From Bacteroidia bacterium (GTDB lineage: Bacteria; Bacteroidota; Bacteroidia; B-17B0; Aurantibacillaceae), in assembly GCA_016787445.1 (NCBI GenBank), contig JAEUTQ010000065.1:1-64000 (forward strand): 64,000 nucleotides of DNA, written 5' to 3'. Position numbers and translations under genes: made by a program. Below the pieces are notes generated by a model, which saw only the letters and a list, made by a program, of their open reading frames with translations, did no database searches and had not been told where the DNA came from. This document shows positions 9,154 through 18,327 of the stretch, one piece after another. Numbering within the stretch: the first letter of the stretch is position 1; the number at the start of each line of letters is the position of its first letter.

Positions 9154-10277
9154 GCATTCGTTGCCTTTTTGATAGATTGCCACAACAAATCAGCCGATTT
9201 ATCCCAGGAAAACAAATCCTTTCTCGTTTTTCCTTTCTCGATTAATTCTGTTCTTAAGGCCTTGTCGGCGTATAATTTTAACATGGCATTTTTAATCTCA
9301 ATCACTTCATATGGATTAACAAAAATAGCCGCGTCTCCTGCGATTTCGGGCAAGCTGGTTACATTAGATGTAATGATTGGGATTTCGCTTTGCATCGCCT
9401 CTACTAACGGAATACCAAAGCCTTCGAAATACGGAACGAATGTTAAAGCTAAAGCGGATGCCATCACATTTGCCAAATCTTCATTGCTTAAACGATTCGT
9501 AAAAATTATATCTTCTTTGCAGGCTAGAGCATCAATGGATTTATAGATTTCACTCATGCCCCAATATTGCGGTCCCGCTAAAAGTAATTTTATTTCAGAA
9601 TTTGATTCCTTTTTGAAGGCACCAAAAGCTTCAATTAAACGTGAGATATTTTTACGGGGATGTAATGAACCAACAAACAAAAAATAATCGAATCCCTTCG
9701 AGAATTTTGACTTTGTTTGCTTTTTAATTTCTTCATTAACCGCTTTAAAATCCGAATTAATTCCGTTGTAAACCACATCAATTTTATCCGGATTGATTTT
9801 ATAATTGTCGGCAATATCTTTTTTACTGTACTCTGAAACCGTTGCAATTCGGGTTGCCTTTTTTGCAAAGCGCGGAAAAAAATAATTATAGTAACGGCGT
9901 GTTAAAGGTTTTACGTCTTGCGGATTGTGTAAAAAATTGATATCGTGAATGACAGGTAACTGTTTGCATTTGGCACCTAAACTTAAAAAGCCGTCGGGCG
10001 ATAAAAATAAATCGGGTTTTAAGCTATTGAGTGTATTCTTCACAGAAAACTCAAACCAAGCGTAGTATAAAAACGGATGACGCGCCTGCGGACCAATAAT
10101 GATTGGTGTAATGTTATCGCTAAAGAGGAATTCGCTATCGAAGGGACGGTCAAATAAAAAAACAAAATGTACGTTAGGATGCTTAGTTGTTATACGTTTT
10201 AAGGTTTGATAAGAAAACCATCCCATTCCCTCTAACCTGTTTTTTAGTAAAAGTCGCGTATTTACAGCTATTTGCAC
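9150..10277 (-). CDS. Glycosyltransferase family 4 (GT-B fold)
   Basis: 375 residues. The C-terminal half has the GT4 nucleotide-sugar site: FLFVGSLHPRKNISRLIEAF, then the E-x7-E motif in FEGFGIPLVEAMQSEIP, then SNVTSLPEIAGDAA. The N-terminal acceptor domain has HDINFLHNP. GTG start. It is divergent from the flippase gene at 10347 and belongs to the surface polysaccharide locus by position. It would add one sugar to a lipid-linked oligosaccharide on the cytoplasmic face; which sugar is unknown. Confidence 0.9.
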   Translation of the reverse strand: MQIAVNTRLLLKNRLEGMGWFSYQTLKRITTKHPNVHFVFLFDRPFDSEFLFSDNITPIIIGPQARHPFLYYAWFEFSVKNTLNSLKPDLFLSPDGFLSLGAKCKQLPVIHDINFLHNPQDVKPLTRRYYNYFFPRFAKKATRIATVSEYSKKDIADNYKINPDKIDVVYNGINSDFKAVNEEIKKQTKSKFSKGFDYFLFVGSLHPRKNISRLIEAFGAFKKESNSEIKLLLAGPQYWGMSEIYKSIDALACKEDIIFTNRLSNEDLANVMASALALTFVPYFEGFGIPLVEAMQSEIPIITSNVTSLPEIAGDAAIFVNPYEVIEIKNAMLKLYADKALRTELIEKGKTRKDLFSWDKSADLLWQSIKKATNA

Positions 10278-10322
10278 TTGGCAAAGCTATCAAAAAAAGG
10301 GTAAAAAAGAGCAAAAAAAAGT

Positions 10323-10330
10323 TATCTTTG
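10323..10330 (+). promoter_or_regulatory. -7 promoter box of the polysaccharide operon
   Basis: TATCTTTG matches TAnnTTTG exactly and lies 16 nt before the flippase ATG. No clear -33 TTTG at the expected spacing, so support is partial. Confidence 0.4.
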
Positions 10331-10346
10331 ACATCCTGTAAAAAAA

Positions 10347-11786
10347 ATGCAGCAAAGAAAGTTCATACTCAATTTAGCCCTGCTAATTATTCTCAACTTG
10401 CTTATTAAGCCATTTTGGATTTTAATTATCGATCCGGGTGTTCAATATCAGGTTGGGAATGCGCATTACGGAGAATACTCGGCGCTGTTTATGTTTTCTT
10501 TTTTACTTACCATTTTTCTTGATTTTGGGTTAACCAATTTCAATAACAAGAACATCGCGCAAAACAATCATTTGCTAAGTAAACACTTCAGCAGTTTATT
10601 GTCACTGAAATTTGTATTAGGAATAATTTACATAATGTTAACCATGCTCTGCGCCTATATCGTTGGCTATGATGCGCGTTACATGAAACTTCTTTTAATC
10701 CTTTGTATCAATCAGTTTTTCATCAGTTTTATATTGTATTTGCGTTCGAATTTACAAGGCTTACATCTATTCAAAACCGACAGTATTGTATCGATACTGG
10801 ATCGCTTAATCATGATTTTGATTTGCTTTGCTTTATTCTGGCACTGGTTTGGTTTAGAAGTTGACATCATGAATTATGTATATGCGCAAACCATTGGTTA
10901 TGGTTTAACGGCGCTCATTACATTTTGGATTGTTTTAAAAGAAACACACACATTTAAATTAACCTGGAACTGGCGTTTCAGCTATATGATGCTGAAGAAA
11001 AGTTTTCCATTCGCCATTTTAGTTTTATTGCAAACATTTTACAATCGAATTGACTCGGTAATGATTGAAAGGATGTTACCTGCAGGAGTTGGCGCTGCCG
11101 AGGCTGGTATTTACGCCAAAGGTTTTCGTTTATTGGAAGCTGCTATGATGATTGGGTTTTTATTCGCCACACAATTACTCCCGATATTCAGCCGCATGCT
11201 GGAGTTTAAAGAAGACGTTCAGAATCTAGTAAAACTGTCCTTTTCACTCTTAATTACACCTTCTATCATTGTTTCGATGGGTTGTGCGTTTTACAGCAAC
11301 GAATTATGCCTGCTTATCAATAAAAGCACCGATTCGGCTCCGGTATTCAGCACTTTAATGTTTTGTTTTACAGCAAGTTCCATCTCTTATATTTTCGGAA
11401 CCCTTTTAACTGCCAACGGAAACTTAAAACAAATGAATATTATGGCTATTTGTGGGATTTTAATCAATGTGATTTTAAATGTGATTTTAATCCCTCAGTT
11501 TCACGCCTTTGGAAGCGCGATTGCCAGTGTTACAACACAGTTTATGACCGCTCTTATTCAGGTGTTTATAGCCGTAAAAATCTTCAAGTTTAAAACCAAT
11601 AAACGCTTACTAATTGCCCTAGTTTTCTTTATATTTGGGGTAGCATGTATAAATTATCTATCCTTACATCTTACCAAACAATGGATGCTTAATTTCGCTA
11701 TTATGGTGGCGGCATCAGGACTTTGGGCCTTTGTGACAGGAATTATCAATATCAAATCAGTATTACGTTTTATAAAATACAAATAA
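10347..11786 (+). CDS. Polysaccharide flippase (Wzx/MATE-like)
   Basis: 479 residues with about 12-14 hydrophobic segments and the layout of the polysaccharide transporter family of the MOP superfamily: N-terminal LIKPFWILIIDPGVQ, FNNKNIAQN in the first loop, FYNRIDSVMIERM in TM7-like position, and NVILNVILIPQFHAFGSAIASV near the end. It would flip lipid-linked repeat units across the inner membrane. First gene of a four-gene run with two Wzz-like proteins and a Wzy-like protein; it abuts the next gene with no spacer. Confidence 0.88.
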   Translation: MQQRKFILNLALLIILNLLIKPFWILIIDPGVQYQVGNAHYGEYSALFMFSFLLTIFLDFGLTNFNNKNIAQNNHLLSKHFSSLLSLKFVLGIIYIMLTMLCAYIVGYDARYMKLLLILCINQFFISFILYLRSNLQGLHLFKTDSIVSILDRLIMILICFALFWHWFGLEVDIMNYVYAQTIGYGLTALITFWIVLKETHTFKLTWNWRFSYMMLKKSFPFAILVLLQTFYNRIDSVMIERMLPAGVGAAEAGIYAKGFRLLEAAMMIGFLFATQLLPIFSRMLEFKEDVQNLVKLSFSLLITPSIIVSMGCAFYSNELCLLINKSTDSAPVFSTLMFCFTASSISYIFGTLLTANGNLKQMNIMAICGILINVILNVILIPQFHAFGSAIASVTTQFMTALIQVFIAVKIFKFKTNKRLLIALVFFIFGVACINYLSLHLTKQWMLNFAIMVAASGLWAFVTGIINIKSVLRFIKYK

Positions 11787-12800
11787 GTGAATCAGGCAGA
11801 CATTAATAATTCATCAGAGCAGCTTTTGATTAAAATCATTAAATGGCGTAAGCCTATTATGATTGCATCTATCGCGGCTTTTATACTTTCAACCACGGTT
11901 GCTTTCTTACTGGCGCCACAGTACAAATCTGTAGCCACTATCTTTCCTACTCGAAGTTTCTCGGTATCAAAATTACTGATTGAACAAAACATAGGTAATC
12001 AGGAAGATTATATGCAGATTGGTGATGAAGATGATGCGGAAAAATTATTACAGATTCTTAATTCGGATCAATTAAAAAAGCTGGTAGCAGAAAAGCATAA
12101 TCTTTGGCAGCGTTGGAAAATTGAAAAAGACAAATATTCCGAACATTATCTAAAACTTAAGTGGGAGAACATGGTACGTTACAAGCGCACCGATTTTAAT
12201 TCACTCAAAATTGAAGTTTACGATTATACCGCTAATGGTGCCGCTGAAGTTGCTAATACCATCACAGATTATGTTGATTCTATAAAAGATAATATGACAC
12301 GTGAGGTAGCGTTAAAAGCTTATGCGGTGATTAAAGAAGAGTATGAAAACACTGTATTGCGCATGAACGAATTAGAGGATAGTTTGCAAACGCTTCGTCA
12401 GCTTGGCGTCCTTGATTATAAAAACGACGTAGAAGCTTATACGAAAAGTTATGCGAAGGCATTAGAAAAAGGAAATTCCAGTGGTGCAAAATTATTAGAG
12501 GAAAAATTGAATGTTTTAAAAAAATACGGAGGGGCATATAACCAAATTAGTGAGAACCTAAGAAAATACCGCTTTAAGTTTCCGGTTATAAAAGCCAAAT
12601 ACGATGAGGCTAATGTAAACTTAAATAAATCTCTGCCGTTTAAATTTGTAGTTGATAAAGCTACGCCAAACGAATATAAAGCAAGACCTGTGAGATGGTT
12701 AATTATTTTACTCTCTACTCTTTCTACCTTCTTCTTAACAATTGTCGTTTTGGCTTTAGGAGATAAGTACAAATCTGTTATTCATAAAATTAATTCTTAA
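11787..12800 (+). CDS. Wzz-like polysaccharide chain-length protein 1
   Basis: 337 residues, GTG start directly after the flippase stop. Topology is that of the Wzz/PCP family: N-terminal TM (about 22-45), a long periplasmic helical region with coiled coil, and a C-terminal TM (about 300-325) preceded by the conserved ARPVRWLII segment. There is no C-terminal kinase domain. These proteins set chain length together with Wzy. Paralogous to the next gene (shared VRWxI before TM2). Confidence 0.85.
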   Translation: MNQADINNSSEQLLIKIIKWRKPIMIASIAAFILSTTVAFLLAPQYKSVATIFPTRSFSVSKLLIEQNIGNQEDYMQIGDEDDAEKLLQILNSDQLKKLVAEKHNLWQRWKIEKDKYSEHYLKLKWENMVRYKRTDFNSLKIEVYDYTANGAAEVANTITDYVDSIKDNMTREVALKAYAVIKEEYENTVLRMNELEDSLQTLRQLGVLDYKNDVEAYTKSYAKALEKGNSSGAKLLEEKLNVLKKYGGAYNQISENLRKYRFKFPVIKAKYDEANVNLNKSLPFKFVVDKATPNEYKARPVRWLIILLSTLSTFFLTIVVLALGDKYKSVIHKINS

Positions 12801-12804
12801 TACC

Positions 12805-13731
12805 GTGGAAAATTTCAATACTAAAGAATTGATCGCCGTTTTATTTAAAAATAAAAAAGCTATCATCATTGTCACTATTCTTGCAATTGTTGCTTCGGTA
12901 GCAGCTTCATTTATCATTAAACCTAAGTTTAAATCAACTGCGGTTGTGTTTCCTGTTAACTTAAGTCCGAGTTCAGAAGAATCAAACACGGAGCAGTTAT
13001 TGCAGTATTTCAATTCGGAAGAAGTAAAAAACAGAGTGGCTAAAAACTTCGATTTATTTAAGCATTACGACATCGATCCGAACTATAAAGAAGCCAAGAG
13101 TCTTTTTGATTTTTATTTCAAATCTAATGTGAGCATCAGCCCTACTCTTTACGAATCTATTGAAATTACGGTGCGAGATGAATCACCCGAAATGGCACAG
13201 AAGGTTGCTCAGGGAATGATTGATGAGACTAATAAATTTATCATGGAACTTAAACGTGAGCGCTTAGGTGAATACATAAAGAATTCCATGAAAGCTATTG
13301 CGCGGGAAGATAAAAACATCGACTCTATTAATTACCGTTTGAATGAACTGAGAGCAAAGTACGACATTATTGATGTAGGCAACCAGTCCCGTTATTTAAG
13401 TAAAAAAATGATGAGTGATAAGCCTTTAACTGAAGCGCAAAAAAACACTTACGAAGGCATCAAAACAAAATTCGTTGAACTCCACAAACTCAACTCCCTT
13501 TATGAAGGCCAAGCTAAAACAATTACTGATTTCATTGATCAGTACGACCGTTATTTATTTGACTACAATAGCGAAATCAGTTTTACAAACATAGTATCGA
13601 AACCTAATTTACCGGATAAAAAATATTTTCCGGTGAGATGGATTATCGTTACCATTTCTACTTTATCTGCGTTCGCATTGGCTTGCTTATTCTTCATCTT
13701 AACTAACAAGTCGGTTCGCAAAGTTGATTAA
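12805..13731 (+). CDS. Wzz-like polysaccharide chain-length protein 2
   Basis: 308 residues, GTG start 4 nt after the previous stop. Same plan: TM1 about residues 18-38, periplasmic helical domain, and TM2 about 277-300 after PDKKYFPVRWIIV. The opening FNTKELIAVLFKNKKAIIIV is the typical Wzz N-terminus. Two such proteins in tandem suggest they work as a hetero-oligomer or set two chain lengths; this is inference. The next gene begins inside its last codons. Confidence 0.85.
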   Translation: MENFNTKELIAVLFKNKKAIIIVTILAIVASVAASFIIKPKFKSTAVVFPVNLSPSSEESNTEQLLQYFNSEEVKNRVAKNFDLFKHYDIDPNYKEAKSLFDFYFKSNVSISPTLYESIEITVRDESPEMAQKVAQGMIDETNKFIMELKRERLGEYIKNSMKAIAREDKNIDSINYRLNELRAKYDIIDVGNQSRYLSKKMMSDKPLTEAQKNTYEGIKTKFVELHKLNSLYEGQAKTITDFIDQYDRYLFDYNSEISFTNIVSKPNLPDKKYFPVRWIIVTISTLSAFALACLFFILTNKSVRKVD

Positions 13732-15190
13732 ACTGAGTAAAATAACCGTATTCTACGCACTTATTTTAACCTACATTTTAGGTAACAGCTACGTATTGCT
13801 CTTTAAACGCGATATGTTCTACGCCTTTAATCTTTTGCCTATCGCGATTCTTATTTTTTACTGGGCCATCTTTAATATTGAGCGTGTTGTTTACCTCATG
13901 GTTTTTTGTACACCATTAGCGGTTACATTAAAAAATCTTGGTCTATCGGAAGGTATTGATTTAAGTTTACCAACCGAGCCTTTAATGGCAGGGTTAATGG
14001 TTGTTTATTTACTCAACGAGTTAATGTACAAAATCACACCCAGAAACATCCTTAAACACCCTATCACCATCCTGATATTTATTCAGTTATTGTGGATGTT
14101 TATTACCACCTTAAGCAGTGTTGATTTTACTGTATCCTTAAAATACCTAATAGCTCGTTTATGGTTTGTATTCAGCTGTTACTTTGTTGGTACGCAATTA
14201 TTAAAAAATAAAAACAGTATACGCCCATTTATTCTCGCCTATGCGATTCCATTGGCAATAGTGTGTTTAATCACCATCTATCAGCATGCAGCTTTTAATT
14301 TTGACGATAAAATTGCCGACTGGATTGTTTCTCCGTTTTATAACGATCATACTGCATACGGTGCTGCATTGGCCATGTACATTCCAGTTATCATCGCTAT
14401 GCTGTTTCAAACCAATACAAGTAATTTAATGCGATTACTTTATGCAGGATTAGTCAGCATTTTTGTTTTAGCCATTATTCTTTCATTTGCCCGCGCTGGT
14501 TGGTTAAGTCTTGTTGCTGCAACAGGCGTATTTATCACCTTAATGCTTCGCATTAAATTCAGAACACTTTTAATTACAACCGTTACTCTTACAGTGTTAT
14601 TCTTCTCCTTTCAGGAAGAAATTTTCATTGCTTTAGGAAGAAACAACACTGACTCCGAAGGTGATCTTTCAAAAAACATTTCATCCATGACTAATATTTC
14701 AACGGATGCTTCCAATCTTGAGCGTATTAATCGTTGGAGTTGTGCCATACGTATGTTCTATGAAAAACCATATTTTGGTTGGGGACCCGGCACCTATATG
14801 TTCAATTATGCGCCGTATCAAAAAAGCAGTGAACGAACGATTATCAGTACCAACTTTGGAACCAATGGTAATGCGCATAGCGAGTATTTAGGTCCGCTAA
14901 CCGAACAAGGCGTGCTCGGATTATTAATCGTGGTGAGCATGCTGTTTGCCACCATGTTTATGGGCTATCGTTTAGTATACACTGTAAAGGATAAAAACAT
15001 AAAAGCAATTACCATTGGCGTTTTTCTGGGAATCTTCACCTACTTTGTGCACGGATTCCTCAACAACTTCCTCGACACCGATAAATTATCCGTGCCTTTC
15101 TGGGGCTTCATGGCTATTTTAGTTTGTATTGATGTGTATCACCGAAATGGTGAGCATCATGGAAGCAACAATGAGACTAACCACATTTAA
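13724..15190 (+). CDS. O-antigen polymerase/ligase family protein (Wzy/WaaL)
   Basis: 488 residues with about 11-12 membrane segments and one large periplasmic loop (about residues 320-400), the hallmark of the O-antigen ligase/polymerase family. Within it NAHSEYLGPLTEQGVLGLL is the conserved loop motif, and FARAGWLSLVAA is the conserved TM segment. TTG start overlaps the end of the upstream gene by 8 bp, which implies translational coupling. With the flippase and two Wzz proteins beside it, polymerase (Wzy) is more likely than ligase. The end overlaps the convergent phosphatase gene by 14 bp. Confidence 0.85.
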   Translation: MIKLSKITVFYALILTYILGNSYVLLFKRDMFYAFNLLPIAILIFYWAIFNIERVVYLMVFCTPLAVTLKNLGLSEGIDLSLPTEPLMAGLMVVYLLNELMYKITPRNILKHPITILIFIQLLWMFITTLSSVDFTVSLKYLIARLWFVFSCYFVGTQLLKNKNSIRPFILAYAIPLAIVCLITIYQHAAFNFDDKIADWIVSPFYNDHTAYGAALAMYIPVIIAMLFQTNTSNLMRLLYAGLVSIFVLAIILSFARAGWLSLVAATGVFITLMLRIKFRTLLITTVTLTVLFFSFQEEIFIALGRNNTDSEGDLSKNISSMTNISTDASNLERINRWSCAIRMFYEKPYFGWGPGTYMFNYAPYQKSSERTIISTNFGTNGNAHSEYLGPLTEQGVLGLLIVVSMLFATMFMGYRLVYTVKDKNIKAITIGVFLGIFTYFVHGFLNNFLDTDKLSVPFWGFMAILVCIDVYHRNGEHHGSNNETNHI

Positions 15191-16406
15191 TGGTTAGCAA
15201 GGCAATATCATCAACAAATAAATTTTCGCCTTTAAATTCTTCCGCATAATACATGACCGTATCATTAATAAATGAAGGATCTGATTTGAGATTTTTACTT
15301 ATTAATTTCTGCACACTTGTTTCTGTTAAGTAATCGCCGGCATCATTTAAGGTATCGGTGAGTCCGTCTGTGAAACAAAACAAAGTATATGCTTGAGGAA
15401 TGTCTAAAATCTCAACTTCAATTTGCGGAATCGTTTCACTTATCCCTAACAAAGTGCATCCCTTACCCAAGCTTGAAACTTTACCTGAGTTAAACAACAT
15501 CGGTGGATTATGACCCGCATTAATATAAGTGAGCTGTTTACTCTTTGTGTTTATTTTTCCCAAAAACATGGAGACAAATTTTTCTCCTTTTGCATTATGC
15601 CAAACCCTCTTATTCAATTCAATAATAATATCCTTTAAGTTGTGTGTGTAATTCACCAAACTATGAAAGGTTGCCTGAATATTACTCATCAATAAAGCTG
15701 CTGCAATTCCTTTACCCGATACATCTGCTACACAGAACATAAATTCATGTAGGTTTAATTGAATGAAATCATAATAATCGCCACTCACTTGTTGATGTGG
15801 AATGTATTTAGCCGCCGCTTTTAATGACTCTGTATTCGGTAATTTATCAGGAAACAACATTTGCTGCATCGTTTGGGCTAACTCCAATTCCTTTTGAATC
15901 TGCGCACGCTGTATAGTTTGTCGATACAACTTTTTATTTTCAATGGATACAACAATAATATTGGTGAGTGTTTGAATGTAGGGCAAATGTTTTATGGCTG
16001 CACTCAATTCGAGTTTTTGCTCATTCACATCCCCTAATAAAACATATGCCAACGGAATTTGCTTATGATAAACCGGTATTACAATTTCAAAACTCTTACT
16101 TAAGTTCCCTTTTGTAAAACTGATAGACTCAATTTCTTTGATTTCAAGTAACTCGTTTTCGAACTTGATGTGATTAAACTCTTTATTGATACCATACTTT
16201 AGAATACAGGTCCACTCTTTATCAAAACTAAAAAGGACAAGTTTTCCTACCTTGAGTCGGTTTTCTAAGATATCCTGGTAAAGATCGAGTAACTGAGAAG
16301 TAGAAAGATTGTTATTGATGGCCTTTGTAATTTCCAACAGCGCGTTAAGTTTTAAATCCTTAACGGTTTTTGAAGTGTTGGAAATATGAATTTTTTTATT
16401 GGCCAA
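15177..16406 (-). CDS. PP2C-type (SpoIIE/RsbU) serine phosphatase with N-terminal GAF-like domain
   Basis: 409 residues, TTG start. About residues 20-180 form a GAF-like sensory region; after a coiled-coil linker (QKELELAQTMQQMLFP, typical of RsbU-like phosphatases) the PP2C domain follows, with metal-binding acids in SGDYYDF, VADVSGKGIAAALLM, INAGHNPPML and FTDGLTD, and VDDIALLTIK at the end. It dephosphorylates an anti-anti-sigma-type or similar partner protein, none of which is nearby. Last gene of the leftward operon from nrnA. Confidence 0.9.
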   Translation of the reverse strand: MANKKIHISNTSKTVKDLKLNALLEITKAINNNLSTSQLLDLYQDILENRLKVGKLVLFSFDKEWTCILKYGINKEFNHIKFENELLEIKEIESISFTKGNLSKSFEIVIPVYHKQIPLAYVLLGDVNEQKLELSAAIKHLPYIQTLTNIIVVSIENKKLYRQTIQRAQIQKELELAQTMQQMLFPDKLPNTESLKAAAKYIPHQQVSGDYYDFIQLNLHEFMFCVADVSGKGIAAALLMSNIQATFHSLVNYTHNLKDIIIELNKRVWHNAKGEKFVSMFLGKINTKSKQLTYINAGHNPPMLFNSGKVSSLGKGCTLLGISETIPQIEVEILDIPQAYTLFCFTDGLTDTLNDAGDYLTETSVQKLISKNLKSDPSFINDTVMYYAEEFKGENLFVDDIALLTIKCG

Positions 16407-16409
16407 TAG

Positions 16410-16913
16410 TTAAATGAGATAAACAGCTTCGTTACCTTTTTTTGAGAAATCAGCTTCGATGTGTTCTTGCATAGTTGTAGATAGTGACATTCCCACAAAA
16501 TCTGCCTTTACAGGATAACGTGAATGACTTCTATCCACTAACACTAAAACATTTAATCGTTTTACAGACGAATCTAAAAACGGCTTAATAGCGTACATAA
16601 CCGTCTTCCCGCTATTTAAAACATCATCGACAATAATTACCGACTTATTAATGTAATCCTTCTCTGAAAAATCCAACTTAGGTTCGCTGGTCCACGGCTC
16701 GTTTTTATCGAGTTTTATTTTAGAGAGTTTTATTTTGATATTGGAAATTTTTGCGAGAATCTCTTGCAAACGTTGCGCTACTTTATATCCATTACCATCA
16801 ATACCAACCAACAAAATTTCCCTTTCGCCGTAATTTTTTTCATAGACTTCATAAGCCATGCGGTTTAACTTACGGCTGATTTGTGTACTGTCTAATATTT
16901 TTGTTTTAGCCAT
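16410..16913 (-). CDS. Phosphoribosyltransferase (PyrR-like)
   Basis: 167 residues with a type I PRTase fold. The PRPP-binding loop is VIIVDDVLNSGKTVMYA and the upstream loop is LVGIDGNGYKVAQRL. Resembles PyrR-type uracil phosphoribosyltransferase/regulators, and it lacks extra domains. Its ATG overlaps the dapA stop by 1 nt. Base specificity cannot be read from the sequence. Confidence 0.85.
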   Translation of the reverse strand: MAKTKILDSTQISRKLNRMAYEVYEKNYGEREILLVGIDGNGYKVAQRLQEILAKISNIKIKLSKIKLDKNEPWTSEPKLDFSEKDYINKSVIIVDDVLNSGKTVMYAIKPFLDSSVKRLNVLVLVDRSHSRYPVKADFVGMSLSTTMQEHIEADFSKKGNEAVYLI

Positions 16914-17794
16914 TAATGCTTTTTTACAAATTCTTTAATTTTCTGCTTTACTTTATCGTTTGGTTCAACTAACGGTAAACGAACATAGGTTTCGGTAATT
17001 TTTAACGCGTTTAAAGCGCACTTGATACCACCCGGATTACCATCGGCGAACAACAAATCAGTAAAGTCCATTAATTTATAATGCAGCTTACGTGCAGTAT
17101 CTAAATCATCATTTAACGCAGCGCGCACCATATCAGAAAAATCCTTTGGATAAGCATTTGCTACTACAGAGATAACGCCATCACCACCGCAAGCAATAAT
17201 CGGTAAGGTTAAATTATCATCACCGCTAATCACCAGGAAGTTTTTCGGACGACCATTAATAATCTGCATACACTGCGCCAGATTTCCTGATGCTTCTTTG
17301 ATAGCAATAATATTTTTAAAATCTTTCGCTAAACGCAAAGTGGTGTCTGCCGAAATATTAGAAGAAGTTCTTCCCGGAACATTATAAAGAATGATTGGTA
17401 ATTTGCTTGCTTTGGAAATTGCTTTATAATGCTGATAAATTCCTTCCTGAGACGGTTTATTGTAATAAGGAGAAACTGATAAAATCGCTGAGAAATTTTT
17501 CGAATCTACTTTTTCAATTTGCTTAACAATTTCAGAAGTATTATTTCCGCCAACACCAAGCACTAAAGGAACACGCTTTTTATTTTCTTTTACAACACAA
17601 TCCATCACCTCTTGCTTCTCTTCCTTACTTAATGTAACCGATTCACCGGTAGTACCCATTACGACCAAATATTCAACCTTTCCATTAATTAAATGATTAA
17701 CCAACTTTTTTAATGCCGGAAAATCAACGGATCCGTTTTTTTTAAAAGGCGTTACAATTGCAACACCTGTGCCTGTTAAATCTAAATTTGCCAT
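16913..17794 (-). CDS. dapA: 4-hydroxy-tetrahydrodipicolinate synthase
   Basis: Condenses pyruvate with aspartate semialdehyde in lysine/diaminopimelate synthesis. 293 residues, normal length. The NAL/DapA motif MGTTGESVTLSKEEK, the YNVPGRTSSNI stretch (Tyr of the catalytic triad) and the Schiff-base Lys in IIAIKEASGNLAQ are all present. It shares an operon with nrnA, a DUF6913-like gene and a phosphoribosyltransferase. lysC, an earlier step, is at 57.4 kb. Confidence 0.95.
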   Translation of the reverse strand: MANLDLTGTGVAIVTPFKKNGSVDFPALKKLVNHLINGKVEYLVVMGTTGESVTLSKEEKQEVMDCVVKENKKRVPLVLGVGGNNTSEIVKQIEKVDSKNFSAILSVSPYYNKPSQEGIYQHYKAISKASKLPIILYNVPGRTSSNISADTTLRLAKDFKNIIAIKEASGNLAQCMQIINGRPKNFLVISGDDNLTLPIIACGGDGVISVVANAYPKDFSDMVRAALNDDLDTARKLHYKLMDFTDLLFADGNPGGIKCALNALKITETYVRLPLVEPNDKVKQKIKEFVKKH

Positions 17795-17816
17795 ATAACA
17801 AAAGTAATAAATTAGT

Positions 17817-18323
17817 TTAGTTGGTCTTAACTAAGCTCAAATATTTTAGAACTTGTTTTAAAAAGTTGCCAATACCATCTGCAGGCGACATTGCAATGGA
17901 AATAGTGAAATGTTTACTGTAATCTAAGCCTTCTAAGCCTACCCTGCATTTCGTCTTTATTAGTAGTGTAATTGCTCTCAACGCCGAGTCTCCTTGTAAA
18001 TCGCCACAAATAACAATGTCGTAATTTTTCGATTGTAATTTTGCCATTACCTCCTGAACAGGAATATCCAACCAATTCAAGCTTTTCTTATTCAACGAAA
18101 GATGCACTTGATTATTTACGGTTATCTTGTCGTTAGTGTATGTTATAACATCTACCGGTTTTTGGCATTCGGTTTTAAAAATTTGGGCGGCAGATACTGA
18201 TGCATTGTCATTAGGGATTACCAGACAAATGTTCTTTACATCTGCCCAGTTTACCGACTGACTAGCGGAATTTACTTTTTTGAATTCGTTATTTATTACC
18301 CAGTTTTTTAGAAAGCCGGCCAT
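17817..18323 (-). CDS. DUF6913-like conserved protein
   Basis: 168 residues, no signal peptide or TM. Contains a repeated strand/helix pattern (ICLVIPNDNASVSAAQIF, YDIVICGDLQGDSALRAITLL) and ends KQVLKYLSLVKTN. I associate it with DUF6913, a Bacteroidota family often found next to dapA; this is from memory. It starts 4 nt downstream of nrnA and ends 22 nt before dapA, so co-expression is likely. No function is known to me. Confidence 0.7.
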   Translation of the reverse strand: MAGFLKNWVINNEFKKVNSASQSVNWADVKNICLVIPNDNASVSAAQIFKTECQKPVDVITYTNDKITVNNQVHLSLNKKSLNWLDIPVQEVMAKLQSKNYDIVICGDLQGDSALRAITLLIKTKCRVGLEGLDYSKHFTISIAMSPADGIGNFLKQVLKYLSLVKTN

Positions 18324-18327
18324 AGCG

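Noticed and set aside
9169-9546. Open frame antisense to the glycosyltransferase
   Set aside because: No protein-like features; a shadow of a strongly supported gene.
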